From Chloroflexota bacterium (lineage in GTDB: Bacteria; Chloroflexota; Anaerolineae; Anaerolineales; Villigracilaceae): a stretch of 53,978 nucleotides of DNA. Shown in pieces: positions 39,831-48,898 of the stretch. The notes beneath the pieces were generated by a model. That model had not been told where the DNA came from. It did not search any database and was given only the letters and a program-made list of their open reading frames with translations. The translations under genes and the position numbers were made by a program. The stretch is from contig JAKOVF010000080.1 in the NCBI GenBank assembly GCA_029782225.1, forward strand, positions 1-53,978, read 5' to 3'. How positions within the stretch are numbered: position 1 is the stretch's first letter; each line of letters begins with the position of its first letter.

Positions 39831-41672
39831 TTAAAATCCAAGACCCTTTTTAAGGCTGCCACCCTTGCTGAACCTTCCGATCAAGAAGTTGCCGATCATC
39901 GTGAGCCCGATCAGGATCAAAATGACAATGTTCGCCATCTGGCCGTCTCCATTTTCGATATAGAACATTGTCTGGCTGGCCAGCAGTTGGGTTGCAGGCG
40001 TGACCAGCAGGATAATTAAGGACAGCTCTCGCATGGTGGTGATGAACGTCAGCAGAAAACCGGATACGAAACCGGAGGTGGTAAGCGGAAAGATAATCCG
40101 CCTGAAACGCTGCCAGGCATTCGCGCCGGACACCATGGCAGCCTCCTCCAACTCATGACCGACCTGCATCATCGACGAGACCCCCGACCGGGAAGAATAG
40201 GGAAGATGCTTGGAGACCGAAACGATCACCAGCAGGGCAAAAGTGCCGTATAAGGGCGGGATCGGCCCCAGCCTCCTGGCGAACATAGCAATATAAACAG
40301 CGCCAAAGGCGATGCCCGGGATCACATACGGTATGTACGCCAGCTGCTCGACCAATTTAGACAGGCGGGTGCCGCGGCCTTTGACGATGGCGTAACCGAG
40401 AATGACGCCCAGCAAGGCCGTGAAGAAGGCCGTATACAGGGATAACTTGATCGAATTCCAGGCGGTTGTATATATCTTTGGGTTGAGAAGGACGCCCGGT
40501 TCCCCGTGGTTATAATTTGATCCGCGCTGTCCGATCCAATGCTGCAAAGTGAGATTGCTAAAGGCGTAGTTCCCATCGATCAACATCAGTGAGGAATAGA
40601 TCAGCAGGCCCATGGGAATGGCAATGACCAGGATCTGAAAAATGATCACGGCAATCAACATGGCACGTTTCATTTTTCCCAACTTGCTCAACTGCGCCAT
40701 GAAGCCGCGTCCCCCAATAGTCTCATAACTTTTGCGCGTGCCGATTAATCTCTGATTGAGTGAAATGGTCGTAATGGCAAACAGAATCAAGACGATTGCC
40801 AGCACAAACGCATCCGCCTTATCTCCAATGCCCAGGCTCCCACGCAGCATTGTGGCAAGGACGTAGTACTTGACAGGTGTCCCCAAAATGTTCGGACCCC
40901 CGAACGTGCCCATCACCTTGGAAAAGGTCATGATGACTCCGGAAAGGATTGCCGGAATGACAAGCGGGAAGGTAATCTTGCGCAGGATTCGCCAGCGGCT
41001 GGCGCCCATCAGATCCCCCGCCTCCTCCAGACTCGAATCGATCGACATCAGCGCCGCCGACACGAACAGGAAAAAGAAGGTGTAATAATGCAGTGCGCTG
41101 CAAATGATGATCGGCACCGGCCCATAAGACAGCCAGTCCGGGGGAGCATGGCCCACCAGGAATTCGAACACTCCTGGCGTTCCTCCGGAAAGCCTGTTCT
41201 TGAAAAATGTGACCCAGGCCTGGGCAAGGGTCCAGGATGGCATGACGTAGGGGATCACCGCAAGTTGGTTGACAAGCTTCCTGCCTGGCATATCGGTGCG
41301 CACCACCAGCCAGGCCAGAGATCCACCGATCACCAGCGCAAGCAGGGTGGACCCAATTCCCACGGTCATCGAATGTTGCAGCGGGGCATAGGTATATATT
41401 TGGGCCAACCTGCCTGAAAGCATCCGGACGTAGTGGTAGATGGTCAATTCCCCCTGAACAGCCTCCGGGTGTTGGGGCAGATCGGTGGGTCCCCAGACCA
41501 CGGTGGTCGCGACCAATCGATACAAAGGGATCACAACCATGACGAACATCACTGCCAGCATGATCAAGGACAGGACCACCCAGGGCGTGGTCAGCCAGCG
41601 GATAAATCTTCTCAGATTTGCAAGCAGGCGTGTAGAGGAAGATCCCCCCACAGTTGCATCAAGACTCGCCAT
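39831..41672 (-). CDS. ABC importer permease, two fused transmembrane domains (FbpB/AfuB type)
   Basis: A 613-residue permease with two homologous BPD_transp_1 halves and about twelve helices. Each half carries an EAA-loop: LEEAGDLMGASRWRILRKITFPLVIPAILSG in the first and LEEAAMVSGANAWQRFRRIIFPLTTSGFVSG in the second, the contact sites for the ATPase. Long fused permeases of this kind are characteristic of the FbpB/AfuB group. It starts about 96 bp after rpiR and leads the transport operon. Confidence 0.93.
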   Translation of the reverse strand: MASLDATVGGSSSTRLLANLRRFIRWLTTPWVVLSLIMLAVMFVMVVIPLYRLVATTVVWGPTDLPQHPEAVQGELTIYHYVRMLSGRLAQIYTYAPLQHSMTVGIGSTLLALVIGGSLAWLVVRTDMPGRKLVNQLAVIPYVMPSWTLAQAWVTFFKNRLSGGTPGVFEFLVGHAPPDWLSYGPVPIIICSALHYYTFFFLFVSAALMSIDSSLEEAGDLMGASRWRILRKITFPLVIPAILSGVIMTFSKVMGTFGGPNILGTPVKYYVLATMLRGSLGIGDKADAFVLAIVLILFAITTISLNQRLIGTRKSYETIGGRGFMAQLSKLGKMKRAMLIAVIIFQILVIAIPMGLLIYSSLMLIDGNYAFSNLTLQHWIGQRGSNYNHGEPGVLLNPKIYTTAWNSIKLSLYTAFFTALLGVILGYAIVKGRGTRLSKLVEQLAYIPYVIPGIAFGAVYIAMFARRLGPIPPLYGTFALLVIVSVSKHLPYSSRSGVSSMMQVGHELEEAAMVSGANAWQRFRRIIFPLTTSGFVSGFLLTFITTMRELSLIILLVTPATQLLASQTMFYIENGDGQMANIVILILIGLTMIGNFLIGRFSKGGSLKKGLGF

Positions 41673-41768
41673 AGATTTCTCCTGATAGAGGATGGAACAA
41701 TGCAGTCGGCAACGAATCGAGCAAATCTCTTGATCAGGAACTTCTAAAGCTATGCTGTCGGTATGGTT

Positions 41769-42653
41769 TTAATCAGTTGAACCGTTATATTGTTTGAGGC
41801 GCTCCCGTAACTGATCAAGCCTGTCGAGGCTCTCCATCACGTTGCTTTCCTCTCCGGCAATCGCCAGCAAGAGAGCATTGATAATCGTCATCGGCACCAC
41901 CAGTGAATGCAGACCGCCGATGGGGCCGCGCCTGGCAGAAAGCACAACCTCCGCCTTGTCACCGATAATGGAGCCAAGAGTATCCGTCAACATAATGGCC
42001 GGGCAATGAATGTCCCGCGCGTAATCCAGCACCAATTCCAGGGCAGCGGTCACATCAAAAAAGCAAATGGCAAATAAGAGATCCTGATCTGTCATGGATA
42101 CGAGCGGCTCGAGGAACTCGCGCCCGGTGGTGGTCAACGTGATGATCTGATATCCAAAACGCTCGAGGCGGATTTTCAGTAGGTCAACCAGGGAAACAGA
42201 GGGACCCAGTCCAAAGATAAAGATGCGCTTGCGTGACTTCACCAGTTCCACGGCCTGATGGAGAGCCTCCCTGTTCACAGTCTGAAGCGACTGCGTCATG
42301 TAATCCATTTCAGAAACAACCAACCGCTCAAAGATATCCCCCGCTTCGCGCAAATCGTCCAGACGGCTGCGCAGGCGGGCCGAGTGGGTTACGCGGTGGC
42401 GGAAATTTTCCTGTAGCACCTCACGCATTGCGGGATAACTGTCAAACCCCAGCGAACGCGCGAAGCGGACAAGAGTGGCCTCACTGAGATCCAATCGATT
42501 CGCCAGCTCACCCGCAGATAAAAATGCAGATTCATCCTGATTCTTGCGCAGGTAATCCGCAATCTGTTTTTCGCTCTTCGTCAGATCCTTATAGTGTTCA
42601 CTAATGATCTGTCCAAAGTCAGAAGGCATCGTGGCTGTCACTTCCGGGTTCAT
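41769..42653 (-). CDS. RpiR-family transcriptional regulator (HTH + SIS)
   Basis: A 294-residue regulator. The N-terminal RpiR HTH (LTKSEKQIADYLRKNQDESAFLSAGELANRLDLSEATLVRFARSLGFDSYPAMREVL) is followed by a SIS domain (about 125-270, FIFGLGPSVSLVDLLKIRLERFG). SIS domains bind phosphosugars, so the regulator probably responds to a phosphorylated sugar intermediate. It heads the ABC transport operon, and its promoter is nearly identical to one 7 kb away, which suggests it controls both. Confidence 0.93.
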   Translation of the reverse strand: MNPEVTATMPSDFGQIISEHYKDLTKSEKQIADYLRKNQDESAFLSAGELANRLDLSEATLVRFARSLGFDSYPAMREVLQENFRHRVTHSARLRSRLDDLREAGDIFERLVVSEMDYMTQSLQTVNREALHQAVELVKSRKRIFIFGLGPSVSLVDLLKIRLERFGYQIITLTTTGREFLEPLVSMTDQDLLFAICFFDVTAALELVLDYARDIHCPAIMLTDTLGSIIGDKAEVVLSARRGPIGGLHSLVVPMTIINALLLAIAGEESNVMESLDRLDQLRERLKQYNGSTD

Positions 42654-42696
42654 AACCTTATCCTCTAATAAATCATACTTTCAAAAAAGAAAATTC

Positions 42697-42761
42697 TGAA
42701 ACTTTACTTTCATTTGGAAATGATACAACATTCTCTTATGATTTGCAAGTGTTCTTTCAAA
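42697..42761 (-). promoter_or_regulatory. rpiR promoter with operator-like repeats (copy 1)
   Basis: On the leftward strand: -35 TTGCAA (42748-42743), 17-bp spacer, -10 TATCAT (42725-42720). An upstream quasi-palindrome TTTGAAAGAACACTTGCAAA overlaps the -35 and is identical to the copy at 49704-49723. TCATTTGGAAATGA (42710-42723) overlaps the -10, and TGAAACTTTACTTTCA (42697-42712) follows. The layout fits autoregulation by RpiR. Confidence 0.72.
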
Positions 42762-42774
42762 GACGTGACTTTTG

Positions 42775-44058
42775 TCACCTTGGCATGGCTCTATCCGAGC
42801 GGGTAGACATAGATTTCGTCTCCAGGCCACCCTGCGAGGCCCCTTCGTCGTTGTAGATCCAGAGTGCAGGATACCTTTTCAGCACGACGACAGCCGCCAG
42901 GACACAGCCAACCCCGCCCGAAACAATCGCAAAGGGAACCCCTAGAGCCTGGGCGACGAGACCAGCCTCCATCTCCCCCAGTTGCGGCCCTCCCTTGAAG
43001 AAAATCTGGGTAATGCTCATCATCCGGCCGCGCATGGCATCCGGCGTCAAGAGCTGTCTCACGGTGTTGCGGATGATTGTACTCAGGCCGTCGAAGACAC
43101 CAATGAGGATGAGTGCAGCCATGCTCAGCCAGAAGGATGTCGCCAGTCCAAACACGACCGTTGCAAGACCAAACATGATGACTGAAATTGAAATCAGCAC
43201 GCCCTGACGGCTAAGGTGGGCCCGCTGCGAGAGATACACGCCGATGAGCAGGGTCCCTATTGACTGGGAAGCAGATAACCATCCATATTGAATCGGTCCA
43301 ACGTGCAGAATGTCCTTCGCTACAAACGGCAGCAAGGTATTGGCCGATGAAAAGAAAGATCCAAAGAAATCAAGGATCATTGCTGACAGGATAATGGGAG
43401 AGTTTTTGATGAATTCGATCCCTAACCGTATCTCCGCAAATGTTCCGTTTGATTTGAGGGCTGATCTTTCCACTTCCGTCTGGATATTCCCCATCGCCAC
43501 CAGAGCCACGATGACGGCCAAATAGGAAATGGCGTTGATCCAATAAGCCCATTCCAGGCCCATGAACGCGATGACGACTCCCGAGATAGCCGGGCCCAGG
43601 ATTCCTCCCACTTTGGATGCAATCGAGGTGAGGCTATAGGCATTCGCCAGATCCTCACGCGGCACGATGGAAGGGATGAGCGCCTGCCGGGCGGGCACAT
43701 CGAATGCCACGGCGATCGATTGGATAGCCATCAGCCCGAACAACAACCACAGGGATGCTATTCCCCGCCAGGTTCCAAGCCCGAGGATCAAGGCGACACA
43801 ACCCAGGGCAATCTGGGTGATAATCGTTATCTTCCGGCGATTGAATCGGTCTGCGGCTACACCTGCGACCAGAGATAGCAGAATGATCGGCAGGAATCGC
43901 ACCAGCCCGATCCCGCTGATCACCATGGGCTGATCCGACAGGATACGCAGATGCCAGTACAAGGCCCATAACTGCATCTGAGAACCTGCAATGGAGATTA
44001 GATGGCCGATCCAGTAAAGCAGGAACTTTCTGGATTTCAAAGCCGGAGGCATGACCAT
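42775..44058 (-). CDS. MFS transporter (EntS/MFS_3-like)
   Basis: A 427-residue, twelve-helix major facilitator. It shows GVAADRFNRRKITIITQIAL (the loop 2-3 motif A, GxxxDRxxRR), FDVPARQALIPSIVPREDLANAYSLTSIASKVGGILGPAISGVVI and MRGRMMSITQIFFKGGPQLGEMEAGLVAQALG, all typical of the MFS_3/EntS branch, usually exporters. It is the last gene of the run transcribed from the second RpiR-type promoter. Two ATGs (44058 and 44052) could serve as start. The exported compound is unknown. A GTGAC-4-GTCAC hairpin overlaps its stop. Confidence 0.88.
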   Translation of the reverse strand: MVMPPALKSRKFLLYWIGHLISIAGSQMQLWALYWHLRILSDQPMVISGIGLVRFLPIILLSLVAGVAADRFNRRKITIITQIALGCVALILGLGTWRGIASLWLLFGLMAIQSIAVAFDVPARQALIPSIVPREDLANAYSLTSIASKVGGILGPAISGVVIAFMGLEWAYWINAISYLAVIVALVAMGNIQTEVERSALKSNGTFAEIRLGIEFIKNSPIILSAMILDFFGSFFSSANTLLPFVAKDILHVGPIQYGWLSASQSIGTLLIGVYLSQRAHLSRQGVLISISVIMFGLATVVFGLATSFWLSMAALILIGVFDGLSTIIRNTVRQLLTPDAMRGRMMSITQIFFKGGPQLGEMEAGLVAQALGVPFAIVSGGVGCVLAAVVVLKRYPALWIYNDEGASQGGLETKSMSTRSDRAMPR

Positions 44059-44091
44059 AGTTTAAAAGATGTCCAATATGGATAAGGCGAT

Positions 44092-45279
44092 CTAGCTTCG
44101 ATGTAGTATTTCCGCGACTTCGGCAGTTGTCCAAAGCGCTGCCCCGGTGGTATCCACCACCATATCACAGACCTCCATCTGGGGACGATAGGCGATCTCA
44201 GCCATGATGAACTGGTCTTTGAAGTAGCGGTTGCGGAAGTAGGTTGGTTCGTATTTCTTGCGGTAATCAATGTCACGTTTCCATTTGCGCTGCAAGCGGA
44301 CCGGGTCATCGGTGAGATAGACAACCTTGAGACCGATCAGATGGACCACTTCTTCAATCAGGAAGGGGAAATTGCCTTCGATGAATACAATGTCGGCAGG
44401 TTCAATCTCAATCGGCACTCCGTCAGGCTTGAGGTTGCCGTTCAGATCATGACTCGATGTGGCGTAAACAAAGTCATAGCGAGGGATCGAGATCCTGTTA
44501 CCTTGAGTAATATCCCGCAGACCTTGCTCAAGAAGTTTGAAGTGAAGGGCTTCCTTGCCCTGGGTGAAAATTCCCTTTTCTTCCCGATAATCGCGGTCTG
44601 TCAGGAAATTATCCAGCTCAATGGAGGTTGTCTTTTGCCCGGCCTGCTCAAAAGTCTCGCGCAGGAGCTCGACGATCTCTGTCTTCCCGGCTGCGGTGGG
44701 CCCGGCAATGGCAAGCAGGATGGGGGTTCCGCGCAAAGCAATAAGCTTCTTCACACTCTGGATGAAGCAATTGTCGACCTCCGCATTGGCTTCCTTGAAC
44801 GCCTTATAACCTACATCCTGCAGACATGCGAAGCTTTTTTGCTTCTTTTCAAACTGCATAAACGGTTTTCCGCCCAGGTGTGTCACCACTGCATCGGTAA
44901 AATAGGTGGTGCGATGCAAAAAGAAAAAGCCGCGCACATCGAAGTAGAAATGAGAATTGACCCAATCCACTTCATACGTGCCGCTGACCAGTCCCGCAAA
45001 AAGCATAGTCGTCAAACGAACGATTTGTTCATCCAGAACGATCCGGTCATCCACACGCCGCTTGATCTGAATAGCATCATAAAATGCACGGCTGCTTACA
45101 CGCCGTTCGATGTCCTCTTTTCGTTCCAGCATCAGCGATTCCCAGCCATCTTCTGGATTTAGATTATTGAGGCCATAACGAAACTCATAAAACTCCAGAT
45201 CTTCAATCGCAGGATTGATACATTTCATTTTCTCAAACAAAAGCCGCGGGAAATCGTCAGAGTCAATGGTTGTTGCCAT
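44092..45279 (-). CDS. P-loop kinase (uridine kinase/phosphoribulokinase-like) with unknown N-terminal domain
   Basis: A 395-residue protein. The C-terminal half is a P-loop kinase: LLAIAGPTAAGKTEIVELL (Walker A), SIELDNFLTDRDYREEKGIF, IPRYDFVYATS, VFIEGNFPFLIEE (Walker B region) and RKWKRDIDYRKKY (lid arginines), resembling uridine kinase/phosphoribulokinase and bacterial 2-phosphoglycerate-kinase-like enzymes. The first 170 residues (FYEFRYGLNNLNPEDGWESLML, FFFLHRTTYFTDAVVTHLGGKPF) match no family I recognise. I use the ATG at 45279, behind GAGGTG, 10 bp after the ApgM-like gene. Its neighbours act on phosphorylated small acids or sugars, so a kinase for a related substrate is plausible. 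Confidence 0.8.
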   Translation of the reverse strand: MATTIDSDDFPRLLFEKMKCINPAIEDLEFYEFRYGLNNLNPEDGWESLMLERKEDIERRVSSRAFYDAIQIKRRVDDRIVLDEQIVRLTTMLFAGLVSGTYEVDWVNSHFYFDVRGFFFLHRTTYFTDAVVTHLGGKPFMQFEKKQKSFACLQDVGYKAFKEANAEVDNCFIQSVKKLIALRGTPILLAIAGPTAAGKTEIVELLRETFEQAGQKTTSIELDNFLTDRDYREEKGIFTQGKEALHFKLLEQGLRDITQGNRISIPRYDFVYATSSHDLNGNLKPDGVPIEIEPADIVFIEGNFPFLIEEVVHLIGLKVVYLTDDPVRLQRKWKRDIDYRKKYEPTYFRNRYFKDQFIMAEIAYRPQMEVCDMVVDTTGAALWTTAEVAEILHRS

Positions 45280-45289
45280 ATTTTTCACC

Positions 45290-46498
45290 TCACGCACCAT
45301 ATTTGGAAATTCTTCCGGCATTTGCCAGTGCGATCGGCAGGATGTGTTTGGCCGGCAAAATGCCAAGACTGCCGCGTGCACAGGCCCGTTCCCCAAATTC
45401 AGGGATGCCATCCGCGCGCACATGGTTGGCATACATCAGCATGGGAACAGGATGCCATGAATGGGATTTGAGCACGGCTGGAGACGAATGATCGCCTGTG
45501 ACGATCACCACATCCGGTTTGAGCGCGATGAGACGCGGCATCAACGCATCCACTTCCTCGATCGCGCGGACTTTGCCCTCGAAATCCCCGGCCTCGCCAA
45601 AAGTATCGGTTTTCTTGACATGCAGATAGAAGAAATCAAAATCGTGCCAGCACTCTTCCAGTTTGGCAAATTCATCCGCAATGGTATCGCCACTTGCGTC
45701 CAGGACTTCCATTCCAGCCAGCCGCGCCACACCGCGATACATTCCATTGATGGCGATGGCTGCCGCGTTCAATTTGTATAATTCCTGAAAAGTTGGCAAG
45801 GTGGGGAGTTTGGCAAAACCGCGCAGAGTGATCATATTCGCGGGATGTTTGTCCGCCAGCAGACACCGCGCCTGTTCGATAAACTGATTGGCGGCCCGCG
45901 CGGCCTTTTCCGCTTCATGCTTCATTGCCCGGACCTTCAGGATTGGCGCCTCAACTCTGAGCGGATCCGTGTCTGAGAGCGCGTCATTTAACCCTTCCCC
46001 GCGCATGACGAATGCAAAACGATGTTCCTTTACGTGTTCAACAAAGAATTCGATACCGTCCACTTTGATGGTGTTCAACAACTCGACCAACTCACGAGCT
46101 TTCGCAGATGGGACACGTCCGGCACGCCGGTCAGTGATGATACTGTTTTCGTCCACTGAACAGAAGTTGCCGCGCGCCGCCACGTCATCAGGGCCAAGTT
46201 CAAAATCCACGCCAAGGGCTTCCAGGGCACCGCGGCCAATTTCATACTCAACGGGGTCATAGCCAAAAATGGCAAGATGCCCTGGGCCGCTTCCCACGGT
46301 GATTCCCGGGCCGGCCGGCTGAGTCAGACCCAAAGCGGATTGCTCCGCCAACCTGTCCAGGTTGGGAGTATGCGCTGTTTCCAGTTCCGTTTTGCCGCCT
46401 GGTTCGAGTGGCAAGCCTCCCAACCCATCGAGGATGAGCAGAACAATTTTCGTTGTGGCAGGAATAATCAGTTTTTGCAGAAGTTTCGTACTCTTCAT
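45290..46498 (-). CDS. apgM: ApgM-type cofactor-independent phosphoglycerate mutase
   Basis: A 402-residue member of the archaeal-type iPGM branch of the alkaline phosphatase superfamily. It shows IVLLILDGLGGLP (metal-binding Asp), AHTPNLDRLAEQSALG, GITVGSGPGHLAIFGYDPVEYEIGRGALEALG (nucleophilic Ser region), FCSVDENSIITDRRAGR, FDFFYLHVKKTDTFGE and VIVTGDHSSP with HSWHPVPMLM for the remaining metal ligands. ApgM interconverts 2- and 3-phosphoglycerate. It lies 8 bp after a second, permuted phosphoglycerate mutase gene. Having two adjacent mutases in a region of phosphatases suggests at least one acts on another phosphorylated substrate. Confidence 0.92.
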   Translation of the reverse strand: MKSTKLLQKLIIPATTKIVLLILDGLGGLPLEPGGKTELETAHTPNLDRLAEQSALGLTQPAGPGITVGSGPGHLAIFGYDPVEYEIGRGALEALGVDFELGPDDVAARGNFCSVDENSIITDRRAGRVPSAKARELVELLNTIKVDGIEFFVEHVKEHRFAFVMRGEGLNDALSDTDPLRVEAPILKVRAMKHEAEKAARAANQFIEQARCLLADKHPANMITLRGFAKLPTLPTFQELYKLNAAAIAINGMYRGVARLAGMEVLDASGDTIADEFAKLEECWHDFDFFYLHVKKTDTFGEAGDFEGKVRAIEEVDALMPRLIALKPDVVIVTGDHSSPAVLKSHSWHPVPMLMYANHVRADGIPEFGERACARGSLGILPAKHILPIALANAGRISKYGA

Positions 46499-46506
46499 TG
46501 CCGCTC

Positions 46507-48093
46507 CTAATCCATGGCAAATTGCTTGCCTTTGCCGCAGACCAAAGCCTCGTAGGCACGTTGAGTCTTGCCATAATTGCCATCCCGGTCAAGAGCAATT
46601 CCGCGCCCGACTGCGGTGACGATCTGCCCGAGGCCGATCTCTTCCATTTTGCCCTGCAGTTTTTCCAGCAACCGTGGCGCGCTGCCCGGCTCCGTGCTGC
46701 GCCCATCGAGAATCATGTGGAGATACACATCCCGCAAGCCCTCCTCTTTCGCTATGCGCAGTAATGCAAGTGGATAATCCATGGAACCATGCGAGCTCTT
46801 CTCGGTCAGGAGTCCGATCAGATGCAGGTTGCCGCCTCGATGTTTGACCTCCTGGATGGTTTGGCAGAACACTTCATTGGCCTGGAATGAGCCATCTTTC
46901 ATTGCCTGATCCAAGCGGACATCATCCTGTAAAACCAAGCGGCCTGCCCCCAAATTCATATGACCTGCTTCGGAGTTCCCGGTTTTGCCCGATTGCAATC
47001 CCACCGCTTCGCCCGCCGCCTCCAATTTGGAACTGGCATTGGAACGCAGCAACTGGCGCCATACTGGCGTCTCTGAAAGAAAGATGGGATTACCAGCATC
47101 ACAACTGCCAATTCCCCAGCCATCGAGGATGATAAGCAGCACGCGGCGCTGTCCGCTCCAATCGTGATTGGATGCGAGCGTCGCACCATCCATCGCAGCG
47201 GGCTGAGAGATGCCGAGCGCAGATAAAACCGTCGGGGCGACATCTGCGAGTCTTCCGTCGCGCAGGCACAGAGTTGAGGGAGAGCGAGGATCGAGAGCGA
47301 TGAACGGCACGGGATTGGTTGTATGAGCAACATGCGGTGAGCCGTCCGCGGTGAACATTTCCTCAAGATTGCCGTGATCGGCAGTGATGAAAACAACATA
47401 ATCATTGGCCAACCCCGCATCCGCGACCTGACCCAGCCTCGCGTCAACTACAGCCGCGCATTTGAACTTGGCCTGATTATTTGCTGTATGTCCGATGACA
47501 TCACCATTAGCAAAGTTCGTCACGATGAAATCGTACTTCTTCTCAATGCCGAGCAATACCTGCTCAGTCACTTGCGGCAGGCTGAGTTCAGGATTTTGAT
47601 CAAAAGGCACGCCTTTCAGCGAAGGAATGCGAACATCATCCTCGCCTTCGAAACGCTGATTGTTCTCGCCATTGAAAAAAAATGTGACATGGGCGAATTT
47701 CTCAGACTCGGCTGTGTGCAGTTGACGAAGCCCGGCGCGGCTGACGATTTCACTCAAGGTGTCTGTGACCTTTGAAGGCGCAAAGGCAACCGGCAAATTC
47801 CTAAACTTCTCGTGATACAGCGTAAGGATGACAAATTTGAGATTTTGAAAAGAAGGCCGCGGAAAATGATCAAACCCGGACTCAGTGAATGCTTCCGTCA
47901 ATTGGACCTCACGTTCCCCGCGGCGGCAGCAAAATATAACCGCATCACCATCCTTGACACGGCCAATTGGATTTCCCTGTTTGTCCGTGAGAACGATCGG
48001 TTCGATGGAATAGTCTGTTTGCCCGGATTGATATAGTTCCCTGACTGCCCTGCTCAACTCAACCGCCCCGCGCGAACGTTGACCCGTGAGCAT
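46507..48093 (-). CDS. Circularly permuted GpmI-type phosphoglycerate mutase
   Basis: A 528-residue protein that contains every part of BPG-independent phosphoglycerate mutase in swapped order. Residues 1-310 match the usual C-terminal portion: DGDAVIFCCRRGEREVQLT, AESEKFAHVTFFFNG (Lys132), NFANGDVIGHT (Asp198, His202), ITADHGN (Asp239, His240), PHVAHT (His257) and LRDGRLADVAPTVL. After a short linker (WSGQRR), residues 317-528 match the usual N-terminus: LLIILDGWGIG (Asp324), AVGLQSGKTGNSEAGHMNLGAGR (nucleophile Ser374), a modified DGRSTEP and ALDRD. Metal ligands and nucleophile are complete, but substrate-side residues differ (DGRD to DGRS, GVHSH to SSHGS). GGAG precedes the ATG. Two HAD genes lie upstream. 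Confidence 0.9.
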   Translation of the reverse strand: MLTGQRSRGAVELSRAVRELYQSGQTDYSIEPIVLTDKQGNPIGRVKDGDAVIFCCRRGEREVQLTEAFTESGFDHFPRPSFQNLKFVILTLYHEKFRNLPVAFAPSKVTDTLSEIVSRAGLRQLHTAESEKFAHVTFFFNGENNQRFEGEDDVRIPSLKGVPFDQNPELSLPQVTEQVLLGIEKKYDFIVTNFANGDVIGHTANNQAKFKCAAVVDARLGQVADAGLANDYVVFITADHGNLEEMFTADGSPHVAHTTNPVPFIALDPRSPSTLCLRDGRLADVAPTVLSALGISQPAAMDGATLASNHDWSGQRRVLLIILDGWGIGSCDAGNPIFLSETPVWRQLLRSNASSKLEAAGEAVGLQSGKTGNSEAGHMNLGAGRLVLQDDVRLDQAMKDGSFQANEVFCQTIQEVKHRGGNLHLIGLLTEKSSHGSMDYPLALLRIAKEEGLRDVYLHMILDGRSTEPGSAPRLLEKLQGKMEEIGLGQIVTAVGRGIALDRDGNYGKTQRAYEALVCGKGKQFAMD

Positions 48094-48126
48094 AGTTGCT
48101 CCTTATCCAAAGTGGAGACCCCAAGG

Positions 48127-48879
48127 TTATATGACCTTCAGAGTCTGGTTCTCCAAGGCTGGAAAGATATTCAGCAATTGCTTGAACTCGTGAATGATCA
48201 CATCCGGGCGATTCTCATCAGTGAGAGTTTCCTGTGCCAGTTCCTCCGGAGCAATCATGATGATGAGCATCCCAAAACCAGCCTGGCGCGTGCCGGTTAC
48301 ATCACGCTTGAGGTTGTCACCTACATATGCGCAGTGGGATGGATCCACCCCGGCAAGGCGCGCAGCTTCGAGATAAATGGCCGGGTCTGGTTTTCTCTTC
48401 CCAAAAACGGAAGACAGCACAACCGATTTGAAATACTTCGAGAATCCCTCAGCTTCCAGCCATTCGGGAATCTCGCGCGTACCGATTAGATTGCTGATGA
48501 TGCCGAGGATATATCCCCGCCTCTGAAGTTCCGCCACTACTTCCCTGCCACCCTCGACCACAACTCGTCTTCCCATGGACTGGCGGAACTGGAAAGTCAA
48601 CTCGCCGGCCAGCGGCGTAATCCTCTCTGCCGGAAAATCCGGCGTGAGCCAGCGTGTCCACATTTCGGCTTCCGGGGCTTCTTGCAGGTTTTCAAAGGCC
48701 CATTTTCGATAGACCTTGTAACGTTCATTCAGCTTTTCACAGAAGCTTTCAGGGTTCTCATCAGTCCCGACCAGTCCTGTAATTTGCCGGCGTGCTCTTG
48801 CCATGTGCTCCTGATCCTTGACCAGAATTCTCAGCGTATTGCCCAGATCCAGAAAGATAGCTTCGATGTTTTGCTGCAT
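48127..48879 (-). CDS. HAD-superfamily hydrolase-like protein
   Basis: A 250-residue HAD subfamily I protein: motif I IFLDLGNTLRI (nucleophile Asp retained, second Asp replaced by Gly-Asn), motif II ILGIISNL, motif III Lys in FGKRKPDPAIYLEAARLAGV, motif IV AYVGDNLKRDVTGTRQAGFG. It is a close paralogue of the next gene (48899-49630). The missing second motif-I Asp, the usual acid/base in phosphatases, hints at altered or slow phosphatase activity. It sits between the first HAD gene (19-bp gap) and the permuted mutase gene (33-bp gap) in one apparent operon. Confidence 0.87.
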   Translation of the reverse strand: MQQNIEAIFLDLGNTLRILVKDQEHMARARRQITGLVGTDENPESFCEKLNERYKVYRKWAFENLQEAPEAEMWTRWLTPDFPAERITPLAGELTFQFRQSMGRRVVVEGGREVVAELQRRGYILGIISNLIGTREIPEWLEAEGFSKYFKSVVLSSVFGKRKPDPAIYLEAARLAGVDPSHCAYVGDNLKRDVTGTRQAGFGMLIIMIAPEELAQETLTDENRPDVIIHEFKQLLNIFPALENQTLKVI

Positions 48880-48898
48880 ATTGCACCCTTGAACCTGG

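Noticed and set aside
42766..42779. GTGAC-TTTT-GTCAC at the MFS stop codon as an operator
   Set aside because: It overlaps the coding end and is a short hairpin with no matching copy in perfect form at the second promoter; more likely a weak terminator or chance.
46507..48093. The permuted mutase as two partial genes or a fusion of duplicated copies
   Set aside because: Each GpmI block occurs once, the frame is continuous, and together the blocks make exactly one complete enzyme, so permutation fits better than duplication or assembly error; read-level checking would still be useful.
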